Assembly: GCF_024347635.1 (NCBI RefSeq)
Contig: NZ_AP025510.1
Span: 1,798,001 to 1,862,000 of the forward strand
DNA: 64,000 nucleotides
Source: Vibrio tasmaniensis
GTDB taxonomy: Bacteria; Pseudomonadota; Gammaproteobacteria; Enterobacterales; Vibrionaceae
Reading direction: 5' to 3'
The notes under the pieces were generated by a model. The model had not been told where the DNA came from. It saw nothing but the letters and a program-made list of their open reading frames with translations, and did not search any database. The position numbers and the translations under genes are program-made. Below, one piece after another: positions 56,991 through 64,000 of the stretch; positions within the stretch are counted from its first letter, which is position 1; each line of letters begins with the position of its first letter.

Positions 56991-58391
56991 ATGACTTACG
57001 CGCCTGTAACAGACGTACTTGGCGGCAAGCTAGCGGTAGACAGTGAAGTAACTGTTCGCGGCTGGATCCGTTCACGTCGTGATTCCAAAGCTGGAATCTC
57101 TTTCCTTGCCATTTATGACGGCTCTTGTTTCGACCCGATTCAGGCCGTGGTTCCTAATAATCTTAATAATTACGAAGACGAAGTATTAAAGCTAACAACT
57201 GGCTGCTCTGTTGAAGTAACAGGTAAGATTGTTGAGTCTCCTGCGAAAGGTCAAGACTTCGAACTAGCAGCAACTGACGTTAAAGTTGTAGGCTGGGTTG
57301 AAGACGCTGACACTTACCCAATGGCTAAGACACGTCACTCTATCGAATACCTTCGTGAAGTTGCTCACCTACGCCCACGTACAAACGTGATCGGCGCAGT
57401 AGCACGTGTACGTAACTGTCTATCTCAAGCGATTCACCGTTTCTACCACGAGCAAGGTTTCTTCTGGACTTCAGCTCCGCTTATCACTGCATCTGATGCA
57501 GAAGGCGCTGGCGAAATGTTCCGCGTATCTACGCTAGACATGGAAAACCTACCTCGCACTGACGAAGGCAAAGTTGATTTCAACGAAGATTTCTTCGGTA
57601 AAGAGACTTTCCTAACTGTATCTGGCCAACTTAATGCTGAAGCTTACGCTTGTGCACTAAGCAAGGTTTACACGTTCGGTCCTACGTTCCGTGCTGAAAA
57701 CTCAAACACAAGCCGCCACCTAGCTGAGTTCTGGATGGTTGAGCCTGAAGTTGCGTTTGCAGACCTTGACGATGTAGCGAAACTGGCTGAAGACATGCTT
57801 AAGTACGTTTTCGCTGCTGTTCTTGAAGAGCGCCGTGACGACCTTGAGTTCTTCGCTTCTCGCATCGACAAGCAAGCAATTACTCGTCTAGAGCAATTCG
57901 TTGACGCTGATTTTGCACAAGTTGACTACACTGACGCAATCCAAATCCTACTAGACTCTGGTAAGAAATTTGAATTTGACGTTGAGTGGGGCATCGACAT
58001 GTCTTCTGAGCATGAACGTTACCTAGCTGAAGAGCACTTCAAAGCGCCTGTTATCGTTAAGAACTACCCGAAAGACATCAAAGCTTTCTACATGCGCTTA
58101 AACGACGACGGCAAAACAGTTGCAGCAATGGACGTACTTGCACCAGGCATCGGTGAAATCATCGGTGGTGCACAACGTGAAGAGCGTCTAGACATTCTAG
58201 ACGAGCGCATGATTGGTATGGGTATCGACCCTGAGCACATGAGCTGGTACCGCGATCTACGTAAATACGGTACAGTGCCACACGCTGGCTTCGGTCTTGG
58301 CTTCGAGCGCCTAGTATCTTACGTAACAGGTATGGGCAACGTTCGTGACGTTATCCCGTTCCCACGTACTCCACGCTCTGCAAACTTCTAA
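56991..58391 (+). CDS. asnS: Asparaginyl-tRNA synthetase
   Basis: 466 residues from 56991, equal to the E. coli enzyme. N-terminal OB-fold anticodon domain ([19 protein letters not shown]), class II catalytic motifs [21 protein letters not shown] and the final [18 protein letters not shown]. The start at 56991 ([12 protein letters not shown]) matches the family; an ATG at 56973 would add six residues. Cytoplasmic, charges tRNA-Asn. Confidence 0.97.
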   Translation: MTYAPVTDVLGGKLAVDSEVTVRGWIRSRRDSKAGISFLAIYDGSCFDPIQAVVPNNLNNYEDEVLKLTTGCSVEVTGKIVESPAKGQDFELAATDVKVVGWVEDADTYPMAKTRHSIEYLREVAHLRPRTNVIGAVARVRNCLSQAIHRFYHEQGFFWTSAPLITASDAEGAGEMFRVSTLDMENLPRTDEGKVDFNEDFFGKETFLTVSGQLNAEAYACALSKVYTFGPTFRAENSNTSRHLAEFWMVEPEVAFADLDDVAKLAEDMLKYVFAAVLEERRDDLEFFASRIDKQAITRLEQFVDADFAQVDYTDAIQILLDSGKKFEFDVEWGIDMSSEHERYLAEEHFKAPVIVKNYPKDIKAFYMRLNDDGKTVAAMDVLAPGIGEIIGGAQREERLDILDERMIGMGIDPEHMSWYRDLRKYGTVPHAGFGLGFERLVSYVTGMGNVRDVIPFPRTPRSANF

Positions 58392-58433
58392 TATCGGCTT
58401 GCTTCTTCTTTAAAAAAGTCAGTATCAGATAAA

Positions 58434-58462
58434 AAAACCTTCGTATATACGGAGGTTTTTTT
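58434..58462 (+). terminator. Terminator of asnS
   Basis: AAAAACCTTCGTA / TACGGAGGTTTTT (one T-G pair), followed by a T-run, 45 bases after the stop. Confidence 0.9.
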
Positions 58463-58685
58463 TATGTCTTAATATTATCTCTATTCCTTTTTTCCCCACA
58501 GATTCACCTGCTCACTTTCATGAGCAAACCTCCAATCACTAGCTCAAATATAAAACTACAAATCAAAAGCTTACTTACTGTAATTTTATGTAATGAACAC
58601 CTGACAAAGTCATACAGTATTGATGTCCTGTATAAATTATTCTTCTTACTAATTAATTTGTGAATATAAATTTTTAGGGACCCCA

Positions 58686-60065
58686 ATGAAAACAAGCATT
58701 TTATCTGCAGTTCTACTAATCACTTTAACCGGATGTGGTGGCGGAGGATCATCGACTCCGGCTAAAAAGCCGGCGGTGAAACCAACACAAAAACCAACAG
58801 TCTTCATCTCTAAATGTTCGCAACCCTTACAAGGGGATACAGCCTTAACCTTCAAGATTAAAGGTACAATAGCGAGTGTCAATGGCGTTGCATGTAGTGG
58901 TAGCCCCAAAGCATTTGACGATATGATGAAAGCTCACCCGAATACAAAAACGCTGAACTTCATTGATATGGGTGGCTCTATGAATGATGACGCCAACATC
59001 CAACTAGCGTACAAAGTAAGAGCAAAGAAGTTAGACACGTACATTAGCTCGATTGGACATGTAGCGTCAGGCGGCACTGACCTTTTCGTTGCGGGTGTAA
59101 AAAGGACGGTTGAACCAGGCGCTCGATTAGGCGTGCACTCTTGGGCTGCAGGCTCTATACAAGGTGCTTCACTTCCTGTAGGACACAAAGAGCACAAGCC
59201 ATACATTGATTACTATAAAAAAATGGGATTAAAAGATCCGAGCGGTTTCTACTGGTTTACCCTAAAAGCAGCACCTGCTAACGGTATGCATTATATGACT
59301 CCTGCTGAAGTATCTAAGTATGGTTTGGCGTCTGTAATGACGAATGTTACAAAAGACCTTAGAGCGAACTACACCCCTAAAAACAGCCTTTTGAACAACA
59401 ACCTATTGGACGTTGTTAGTGATAGTCTGAAAGCTGTAGCCGTTGAAAACCACGTGAGAAGTACCGTATACGCGCTCGATCATGTCTCTACACTGCTATT
59501 CAAACAGTTCAATGTATCAAACCGAGATGAGTTAATAACCTACTTAAAGCTTAATGGGAAATTAGATCCTGTTACCCAATCGTATGTATTTAAAGCTTCA
59601 TCAACGAAGCCGGCGACTATCTATAACTCAAAAACGGATACAATAAATACAACATATAGGTCCAACGATAAGTACCGTGTTGCTCCTAAACCCTTAATTG
59701 AAACGGGTTTGACGATCGAAAATTATGGCATTGAAGCATCGCATACATCTGTTCAGGTCGAATTGAACAAAAGCGCGATCCAAGTTGAGATTGAAGATCA
59801 ACAATTTTCCCTAGTTAAAGATCCATCAGTAAACACAATTAACTACTGTAAAAAAGTTAAGTTCACGGTCGCATCAGGGAAACTGGTCACTGTTGCTAAC
59901 TGCTTAGAGAGCACTCTCAAAGGTGACCAGGTTCAACTTGTCAGTTACGAAAGAACGACAAAGAGAAAGATACTAGGTAGTGCCACTCCTATCGTAAGCA
60001 AATCGATAACCAAGACTTCGAACTTTGAATTAAATGCTAAGCAAAGTACATTAATTACTAAGTAA
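58686..60065 (+). CDS. Lipoprotein with ClpP/crotonase-like domain (COG3904 type)
   Basis: 459 residues. Lipobox LTGC with Cys17, followed by GGGG and a Pro/Lys-rich linker to about 38. The domain at about 52-240 shows FKIKGTIASVNGV, TLNFIDMGGSMNDDANIQLAYKVRAKK, SIGHVASGGTDLFVAG and RLGVHSWAAG (148-156), which resembles the ClpP/crotonase-like COG3904 periplasmic proteins. The usual catalytic Ser motif (S/A-C-T after ASA) reads VASGGTD here, so activity is doubtful. The C-terminal 200 residues are of unknown fold. AGGGACCCC directly before the ATG serves as ribosome site. Monocistronic. Confidence 0.72.
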   Translation: MKTSILSAVLLITLTGCGGGGSSTPAKKPAVKPTQKPTVFISKCSQPLQGDTALTFKIKGTIASVNGVACSGSPKAFDDMMKAHPNTKTLNFIDMGGSMNDDANIQLAYKVRAKKLDTYISSIGHVASGGTDLFVAGVKRTVEPGARLGVHSWAAGSIQGASLPVGHKEHKPYIDYYKKMGLKDPSGFYWFTLKAAPANGMHYMTPAEVSKYGLASVMTNVTKDLRANYTPKNSLLNNNLLDVVSDSLKAVAVENHVRSTVYALDHVSTLLFKQFNVSNRDELITYLKLNGKLDPVTQSYVFKASSTKPATIYNSKTDTINTTYRSNDKYRVAPKPLIETGLTIENYGIEASHTSVQVELNKSAIQVEIEDQQFSLVKDPSVNTINYCKKVKFTVASGKLVTVANCLESTLKGDQVQLVSYERTTKRKILGSATPIVSKSITKTSNFELNAKQSTLITK

Positions 60066-60079
60066 TTTTGCACATTGTA

Positions 60080-60114
60080 AAAGAAGCCCTACTTATATTA
60101 AGTAGGGCTTCTTT
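60080..60114. terminator. Bidirectional terminator between lipoprotein and protease genes
   Basis: AAAGAAGCCCTACTTA pairs with TAAGTAGGGCTTCTTT around loop TAT; 16-bp stem between convergent genes. Confidence 0.96.
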
Positions 60115-60158
60115 TTTATATATTGCGCTTAAGTTTCATTTAAGCTGTCCAGACTAAA

Positions 60159-61319
60159 TTAGTCAGCCTTGCGTACCAAAAAGTGATCAAGCATTATTTT
60201 TTCGCCTGTACTTTGGAGAGGCTTGAATTCAATGACTAACTGATCGCCTTTCTGCTCAAACGTATTCACTTTCAAAAACAGACTTTCTTTGTCTGCTTTG
60301 ATGTTATGAGCAACCTGTCGACCATTAACAAACACATCAAAGGCTGGAGCTTTAGGATTTGCAGGGATAACAGCTTCAAAAGTGTATTTTTCCCCTTCTA
60401 TCGCATAAGCGGTGTTATAAATACCACCATCCTTCGTCCAGTAAGTACCATTGAAATCCATATTTTCAGCTTTCCAGTAACTGTAAAATGCGTGAAGATC
60501 TTCAATGTCATTCTGGGTCGTTGGTGTCCATTTCACATCATCAAGGTTTACAGGTTTCGTATAGCTGAAACCATGCTCTTGCATGTCACTTTGTAAGGTA
60601 TCTAATCTTCCTAAGACATCATCGAAGGTATCTTGCCAGCCAAGTTCGCCATAATATTGAAGGCCAATTTCCCCAATAATATAAAACTCACCATCTCTTT
60701 CAATTGTAATACCCGATCCTGAATCTCCATGGATGATTAGCCACTGAAGATTGCTTTGGGGCATGATTACTGGATCGTACTTATATTCAGCTAACCATTT
60801 TTTATCGGTATCGTTGTACTTAACAAATTTTTTGCCGCCATTGCGCCCATTATAGTTACCAAAACCAACACTGTTGACTTCATAGACTTCCGAATGATTG
60901 AACATCCCTTTTTCTGGTAATTTAGCTGGTTTTATTCCGGTGATCGGTGTATCCAAACGCACAAGCGCGAAATCATAAACACCATCGGTAAACTCATATT
61001 CGCCCCACTCTCCATCGGGGTTAGTGGTCGCACGTGATGTATGAACAACGTTATATTTACCGTTCTCATCTTTTTTATAAGAAGAGCAAGTTACCGCGTT
61101 TTCATACCCTGCACTTTTAGAGCCAGATACGTGATTTGCTGTGATAACCCAATAAGGGTCGATTAAAGTGGCCGACCCTGCATTCATGTGACAAGCAAAA
61201 TCAAATTGAGTTTGTAAGGCAAACGCTTTGTGTTGAGTAACAGAACGATCCATCTTACCGATGCCCGCTTGCGCTGAAAAAGCAGCAACGATTGCTGATA
61301 CTAAAATGAGTCTGTTCAT
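60159..61319 (-). CDS. Secreted trypsin-like serine protease
   Basis: 386 residues, S1 family. Signal peptide 1-18 (MNRLILVSAIVAAFSAQA). Catalytic triad: His63 in VITANHVSG, Asp116 in YDFALVRLDTPI, Ser200 in IIHGDSGSGI. Cys43 and Cys78 could form the His-loop disulfide. After the protease domain (to about 240) comes a C-terminal beta-rich extension, with GIYNTAYAIEGEKYTFEA and VFVNGRQV, similar to a carbohydrate-binding-like sandwich. It starts one base after the stop of the secreted partner gene; GGAG ten bases upstream. Confidence 0.9.
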   Translation of the reverse strand: MNRLILVSAIVAAFSAQAGIGKMDRSVTQHKAFALQTQFDFACHMNAGSATLIDPYWVITANHVSGSKSAGYENAVTCSSYKKDENGKYNVVHTSRATTNPDGEWGEYEFTDGVYDFALVRLDTPITGIKPAKLPEKGMFNHSEVYEVNSVGFGNYNGRNGGKKFVKYNDTDKKWLAEYKYDPVIMPQSNLQWLIIHGDSGSGITIERDGEFYIIGEIGLQYYGELGWQDTFDDVLGRLDTLQSDMQEHGFSYTKPVNLDDVKWTPTTQNDIEDLHAFYSYWKAENMDFNGTYWTKDGGIYNTAYAIEGEKYTFEAVIPANPKAPAFDVFVNGRQVAHNIKADKESLFLKVNTFEQKGDQLVIEFKPLQSTGEKIMLDHFLVRKAD

Positions 61320-61320
61320 A

Positions 61321-62031
61321 TTACTTTAGCTCCTTTAGCTGAATCGCTTCGATAGAGTGATAACCTTGGCCTGATTCAAAGTCGAACTGTCTATATTGAC
61401 GTTTGTAAGAAATTTCCACGATGTCGTCTGGAGATTGAGATTCGAAGACAATCGTATTTTTGACACTGGTCATGTGAAACGAAATATCATTTTTAATCGT
61501 GATGCATTGCTTTTTAACACATGCGGTTACATCAGCAGAAGAAAGCCAATTGTGTGTATAAAGCTCTACAGAAAATCGCCCGTCTTTACCTGGTTGAACG
61601 TCAAAAGAGAAACCACTCGTACCAACAAGCAAACCAGAGAAAGCCAGTTCTTGGTTATAATCCGTGGAGTCACCGCCTTGCCAATAGTAACGATTGCCAA
61701 CTGCATTTTTAGTCTCGGAATTGGAAACTTGTCGTAATTCGCCAATAACATTTACGTCACCAATTAAAGCACTATTGGGTTTATCTTTTCTTTGATGCTC
61801 TCCATACAAGAAAACCCAATCTAAACCGTTTAAATCAACGTCTCTTGCGTAACGATACTGGCCATCACTAAGTTCATAGCCGATGAACTCACTAGTGATC
61901 GACAAGGTATTAGAGCCAACCTCTGAAACGTTACTTAACTTATTCAAATCGACATCAATCTCACTGGCCACTGCATTAGTTGTTAGCAATGCCAACATAC
62001 AGAGGTTTGCTTTTGCATATCTAAATCTCAT
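61321..62031 (-). CDS. Secreted protein co-transcribed with the serine protease
   Basis: 236 residues from ATG 62031 (MRFRYAKANLCM), with AAGGTGG seven bases upstream. Signal peptide to about 23 (TTNAVASEID). Mature chain is beta-rich, contains DLNGLDWVFLYGEHQRKDKP, FSFDVQPGKDGRFSVELYTH and ends in SIEAIQLKELK. It contains two Cys (CVKKQC) close together. No family recognised; possible structural similarity to the C-terminal extension of the neighbouring protease. Direct coupling (one-base gap) implies joint secretion, for example as inhibitor, adaptor or ligand-binding partner. Confidence 0.8.
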   Translation of the reverse strand: MRFRYAKANLCMLALLTTNAVASEIDVDLNKLSNVSEVGSNTLSITSEFIGYELSDGQYRYARDVDLNGLDWVFLYGEHQRKDKPNSALIGDVNVIGELRQVSNSETKNAVGNRYYWQGGDSTDYNQELAFSGLLVGTSGFSFDVQPGKDGRFSVELYTHNWLSSADVTACVKKQCITIKNDISFHMTSVKNTIVFESQSPDDIVEISYKRQYRQFDFESGQGYHSIEAIQLKELK

Positions 62032-62416
62032 ACATCCACCTTTCAATTAGTTCTAAGCAATTGTAGATTAAAGATAAAATGGCAATGTAAGGTACTGTAA
62101 GAGCTTTTTCTATAACAACTCGAATACGACCGACCGATAATTGACGCGAATACGATAAAATCTAAACATAACAATAGAAAATTGCTACAAATGGTGTTTG
62201 CCAAGCTTTTGACTAAAAGTGATATACCTTCCATGCAGTGACTAGATACTGCTTACATACCCTTACAACAGGTATGGACAGGTACTGTATTTCGTCGACT
62301 ATCCTTATTTCATCACGATAAATCGATGCCTAAACGAACCCGTTTTATGTATAGAACGAAAAAGCCCCACCAAATCATGGTGGGGCTCAGTAAAATTATT
62401 TCGAGTACTCAGCAAC
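62032..62416. other. Intergenic region upstream of the secreted pair
   Basis: About 385 AT-rich bases. The 9-mer GGTACTGTA occurs twice (62091-62099, 62281-62289), possibly by chance. The terminator of the next small gene is at 62363-62387. Confidence 0.5.
62363..62387 (-). terminator. Terminator of the small membrane protein gene
   Basis: AGCCCCACC / GGTGGGGCT with a seven-base loop, T-rich on the minus-strand exit. Confidence 0.92.
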
Positions 62417-62623
62417 TTAATCGACATCTTGGTCGCTAGCGTACTTTATCGCGAGACCGCAGATTATCATCATAACGAATGGGATTGCGGCGGTCGTGTA
62501 TTCTGCCCATGCCATGTCAGCGAATGCTTTCGCCAGTAATACGTGACCGAGGATTAACAGAAGTGCACACACAATCGCGACGATAATTAACTTAACTTCA
62601 TTTCCCATAGTCATTTTCAACAT
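62417..62623 (-). CDS. Small two-TM membrane protein
   Basis: 68 residues with hydrophobic segments at about 11-30 and 43-60, ending SDQDVD. GGAG lies eight bases before the ATG and there is a strong terminator after it, so it is accepted as a gene. No family recognised. Confidence 0.8.
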   Translation of the reverse strand: MLKMTMGNEVKLIIVAIVCALLLILGHVLLAKAFADMAWAEYTTAAIPFVMMIICGLAIKYASDQDVD

Positions 62624-62749
62624 ACCGATATCTCCAATATTTGGTCTATCATTATTGAATCACAACTTGCTGGTCAAGAAGGCGTACAGTTGCATCGGAA
62701 TCAGTCCGTACAGTTGGAATCATTGTCTTTTTTATGAGTGACTTACGAT

Positions 62750-64000
62750 TTACGAATGCGCAAGTTGATGTGCCAGTTTGCCAAGCATCATTAGTGCTTG
62801 TTCTTTCTCTTCTGTCAGTTCATAGGAGAAATTCAATCTAATCGCGTTGTCTACTTTGCCCTGCTCACTAAATAGATCGCCCGATGCGACGCTAATACCT
62901 TGTGCAATCGCGAGTTGATGGAATTGTTGGCCGTCAAAATTAGCAGAAAAACGAACCCACACGAAGTAACCACCAGCAGGGTCTTCAATTTCGATAGATT
63001 GGGGGAAGTATTGCTTGATAGCGCTAATAAACCGCTCTTTTCTGACCAAGAGATTTTTACGCAGTTTGCGAAGGTGATTATCATAGCTTTCATGAGTGAG
63101 GAAGTGTGCGACCCCAAGCTGAACGGGTGCACTGCTTGATAGCGTAGACAACAATTGAAGCTTTTGAATGGCATCATTAAAACGAGAATTCACCACCCAA
63201 CCGACACGATAACCAGGGCATAGGCTCTTAGAGTATGAGCCACACAGCAACACTGAGTCTGTCTTATCGAAAGCTTTTAATGGCTTAGGTTTATGCCCTT
63301 CAAAGTAAAGGTCACCATACACGTCATCTTCAATGATGTAAGTTTTGTGTTGTTCAGCAATATCGACCACACGGCGCTTTGATTCTTCCGACAAACTGGT
63401 TCCTGTCGGATTTTGAAAAGTTGTCATCAACCAACACGCTTTCACGTCTTGGTTTTTTAGGGCACTTTCAAACTGTTCGATGTTCAACCCATTGATTGGG
63501 CAAACATCGACCTCGATAGGGATTAAGCCTAGCCTCTCTACAGCCTGCAGAGCGCCATAAAACGCAGGCGACTCAATTACAACATTATCACCCGACTTAG
63601 TCACCGTTTGCAGGCTCAAGTTAAGCGCTTCCATTGCACCTGACGTAATCACGATGTCTTGATGATTTACCGTAATGCCTTGCTGCAAATACCGCTGAGC
63701 GATTTGCCTTCTGAGAGATTCACTACCAGGTGGTAGATTATTGATAACACTGGCGCCAGTCATTTTTCTTCCAGCACTCGCAAGGTTTCGAGTTAAAGTA
63801 GGTAATGGGAAAAGATCAGGATCTGGGAATGCGGAGCCAAAAGGAATCACGCCTTCGGCGGAACTCGACTTCAAAAAATCGAATAAGCGGTCATTGATGG
63901 CTTTTTTTTCACGTACTAGCGGTTGTTCGTACCCAAAACCGTCCATACGAGGGGCAACAAAGTAGCCCGACTGGGGCTTAGCTATGATCCACCCTTCGCT
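62750..64000 (-). CDS. MocR-type GntR/aminotransferase regulator (5' end outside window)
   Basis: The right edge cuts the gene. The frame is open past the window end; the last visible residues on the N-terminal side are SEGWIIAKPQSGYFVAPRMD, the end of a GntR winged helix, so the protein is a MocR-type fusion and does not begin at the ATG at 63946. The aminotransferase class I domain is complete: PPGSESLRRQIAQRYL, TSGAMEALNLSL, FQNPTGTSLS, EDDVYGDLYF and the PLP lysine in SYSKSLCPGYRVGWV. MocR proteins use PLP and amine ligands to control nearby metabolic genes; the target cannot be seen. Confidence 0.92.
   Translation of the reverse strand, partial: SEGWIIAKPQSGYFVAPRMDGFGYEQPLVREKKAINDRLFDFLKSSSAEGVIPFGSAFPDPDLFPLPTLTRNLASAGRKMTGASVINNLPPGSESLRRQIAQRYLQQGITVNHQDIVITSGAMEALNLSLQTVTKSGDNVVIESPAFYGALQAVERLGLIPIEVDVCPINGLNIEQFESALKNQDVKACWLMTTFQNPTGTSLSEESKRRVVDIAEQHKTYIIEDDVYGDLYFEGHKPKPLKAFDKTDSVLLCGSYSKSLCPGYRVGWVVNSRFNDAIQKLQLLSTLSSSAPVQLGVAHFLTHESYDNHLRKLRKNLLVRKERFISAIKQYFPQSIEIEDPAGGYFVWVRFSANFDGQQFHQLAIAQGISVASGDLFSEQGKVDNAIRLNFSYELTEEKEQALMMLGKLAHQLAHS

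Noticed and set aside
58504-58695. Minus-strand ORF of 63 codons upstream of the lipoprotein gene
   Set aside because: AT-rich non-coding DNA with no ribosome site; it overlaps the lipoprotein start region.

Overview
The window is a chromosomal segment of a gamma-proteobacterium, almost certainly a Vibrio. Three things point there: the gene order ycjX-ycjF-tyrR, fumarase-pabB-H-NOX-nudL-sdaC-sdaA-(TyrP-like)-queD-asnS; the TerB, DUF2760/Hsp70 and RND/LolA-like clusters; and a short terminal-inverted-repeat element of a type common in Vibrionaceae. No rRNA, tRNA, CRISPR array or intact insertion sequence was seen. The species cannot be fixed from the sequence alone.

Region 1-6.5 kb is a visibly AT-rich accessory block. 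It holds an AbiH-family gene bracketed by a 47-bp direct repeat, then a tight five-gene operon: a SIR2-like protein, a HerA-type ATPase, a SLATT/DUF4231-like two-TM protein, a second two-TM protein, and a multi-TM protein with an OmpA-like C-terminal domain. SIR2 plus HerA is a known anti-phage pair; the three membrane genes are the least explained and most interesting part of the window. A bidirectional terminator separates the block from pheT.

Region 6.5-16 kb: pheS-pheT; then an exporter operon (RND/MMPL pump, LolA-like periplasmic protein, outer-membrane barrel) preceded by a TetR regulator. Palindromic TGACGA-N-TCGTCA sites lie in front of both the pump and tetR and are probably the TetR operator. 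Region 16-19 kb: a DnaT-like protein overlapping a second replication-type protein by 143 bp, a 15-copy heptamer array, a MITE-like element and a small outer-membrane barrel gene.

Region 19-30 kb: hrpA, a MipA/OmpV-like barrel, a pentapeptide-repeat acidic protein, a PhoD-like phosphatase without signal peptide, TerB, a DnaQ-fold exonuclease and a CHASE-GGDEF cyclase. Region 30-36 kb: DUF2760 gene and two divergent Hsp70 homologues. Region 36-46 kb: small Vibrio genes, rimJ, the ycjX-ycjF-tyrR operon (with a TyrR-box-like 26-bp palindrome), a small membrane protein, class I fumarase and pabB.

Region 46-58 kb: the nitric-oxide sensing pair H-NOX and hybrid kinase, nudL, serine uptake and deamination (sdaC, sdaA, with a terminator between them), a TyrP-like aromatic amino acid transporter with a structured leader and an aromatic-rich small ORF, queD, a chemoreceptor with a periplasmic c-type heme motif, and asnS. 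Region 58-64 kb: exported proteins (a ClpP-like-fold lipoprotein, a trypsin-like protease with a co-transcribed partner), a small membrane protein, and a MocR-type regulator cut by the right edge.
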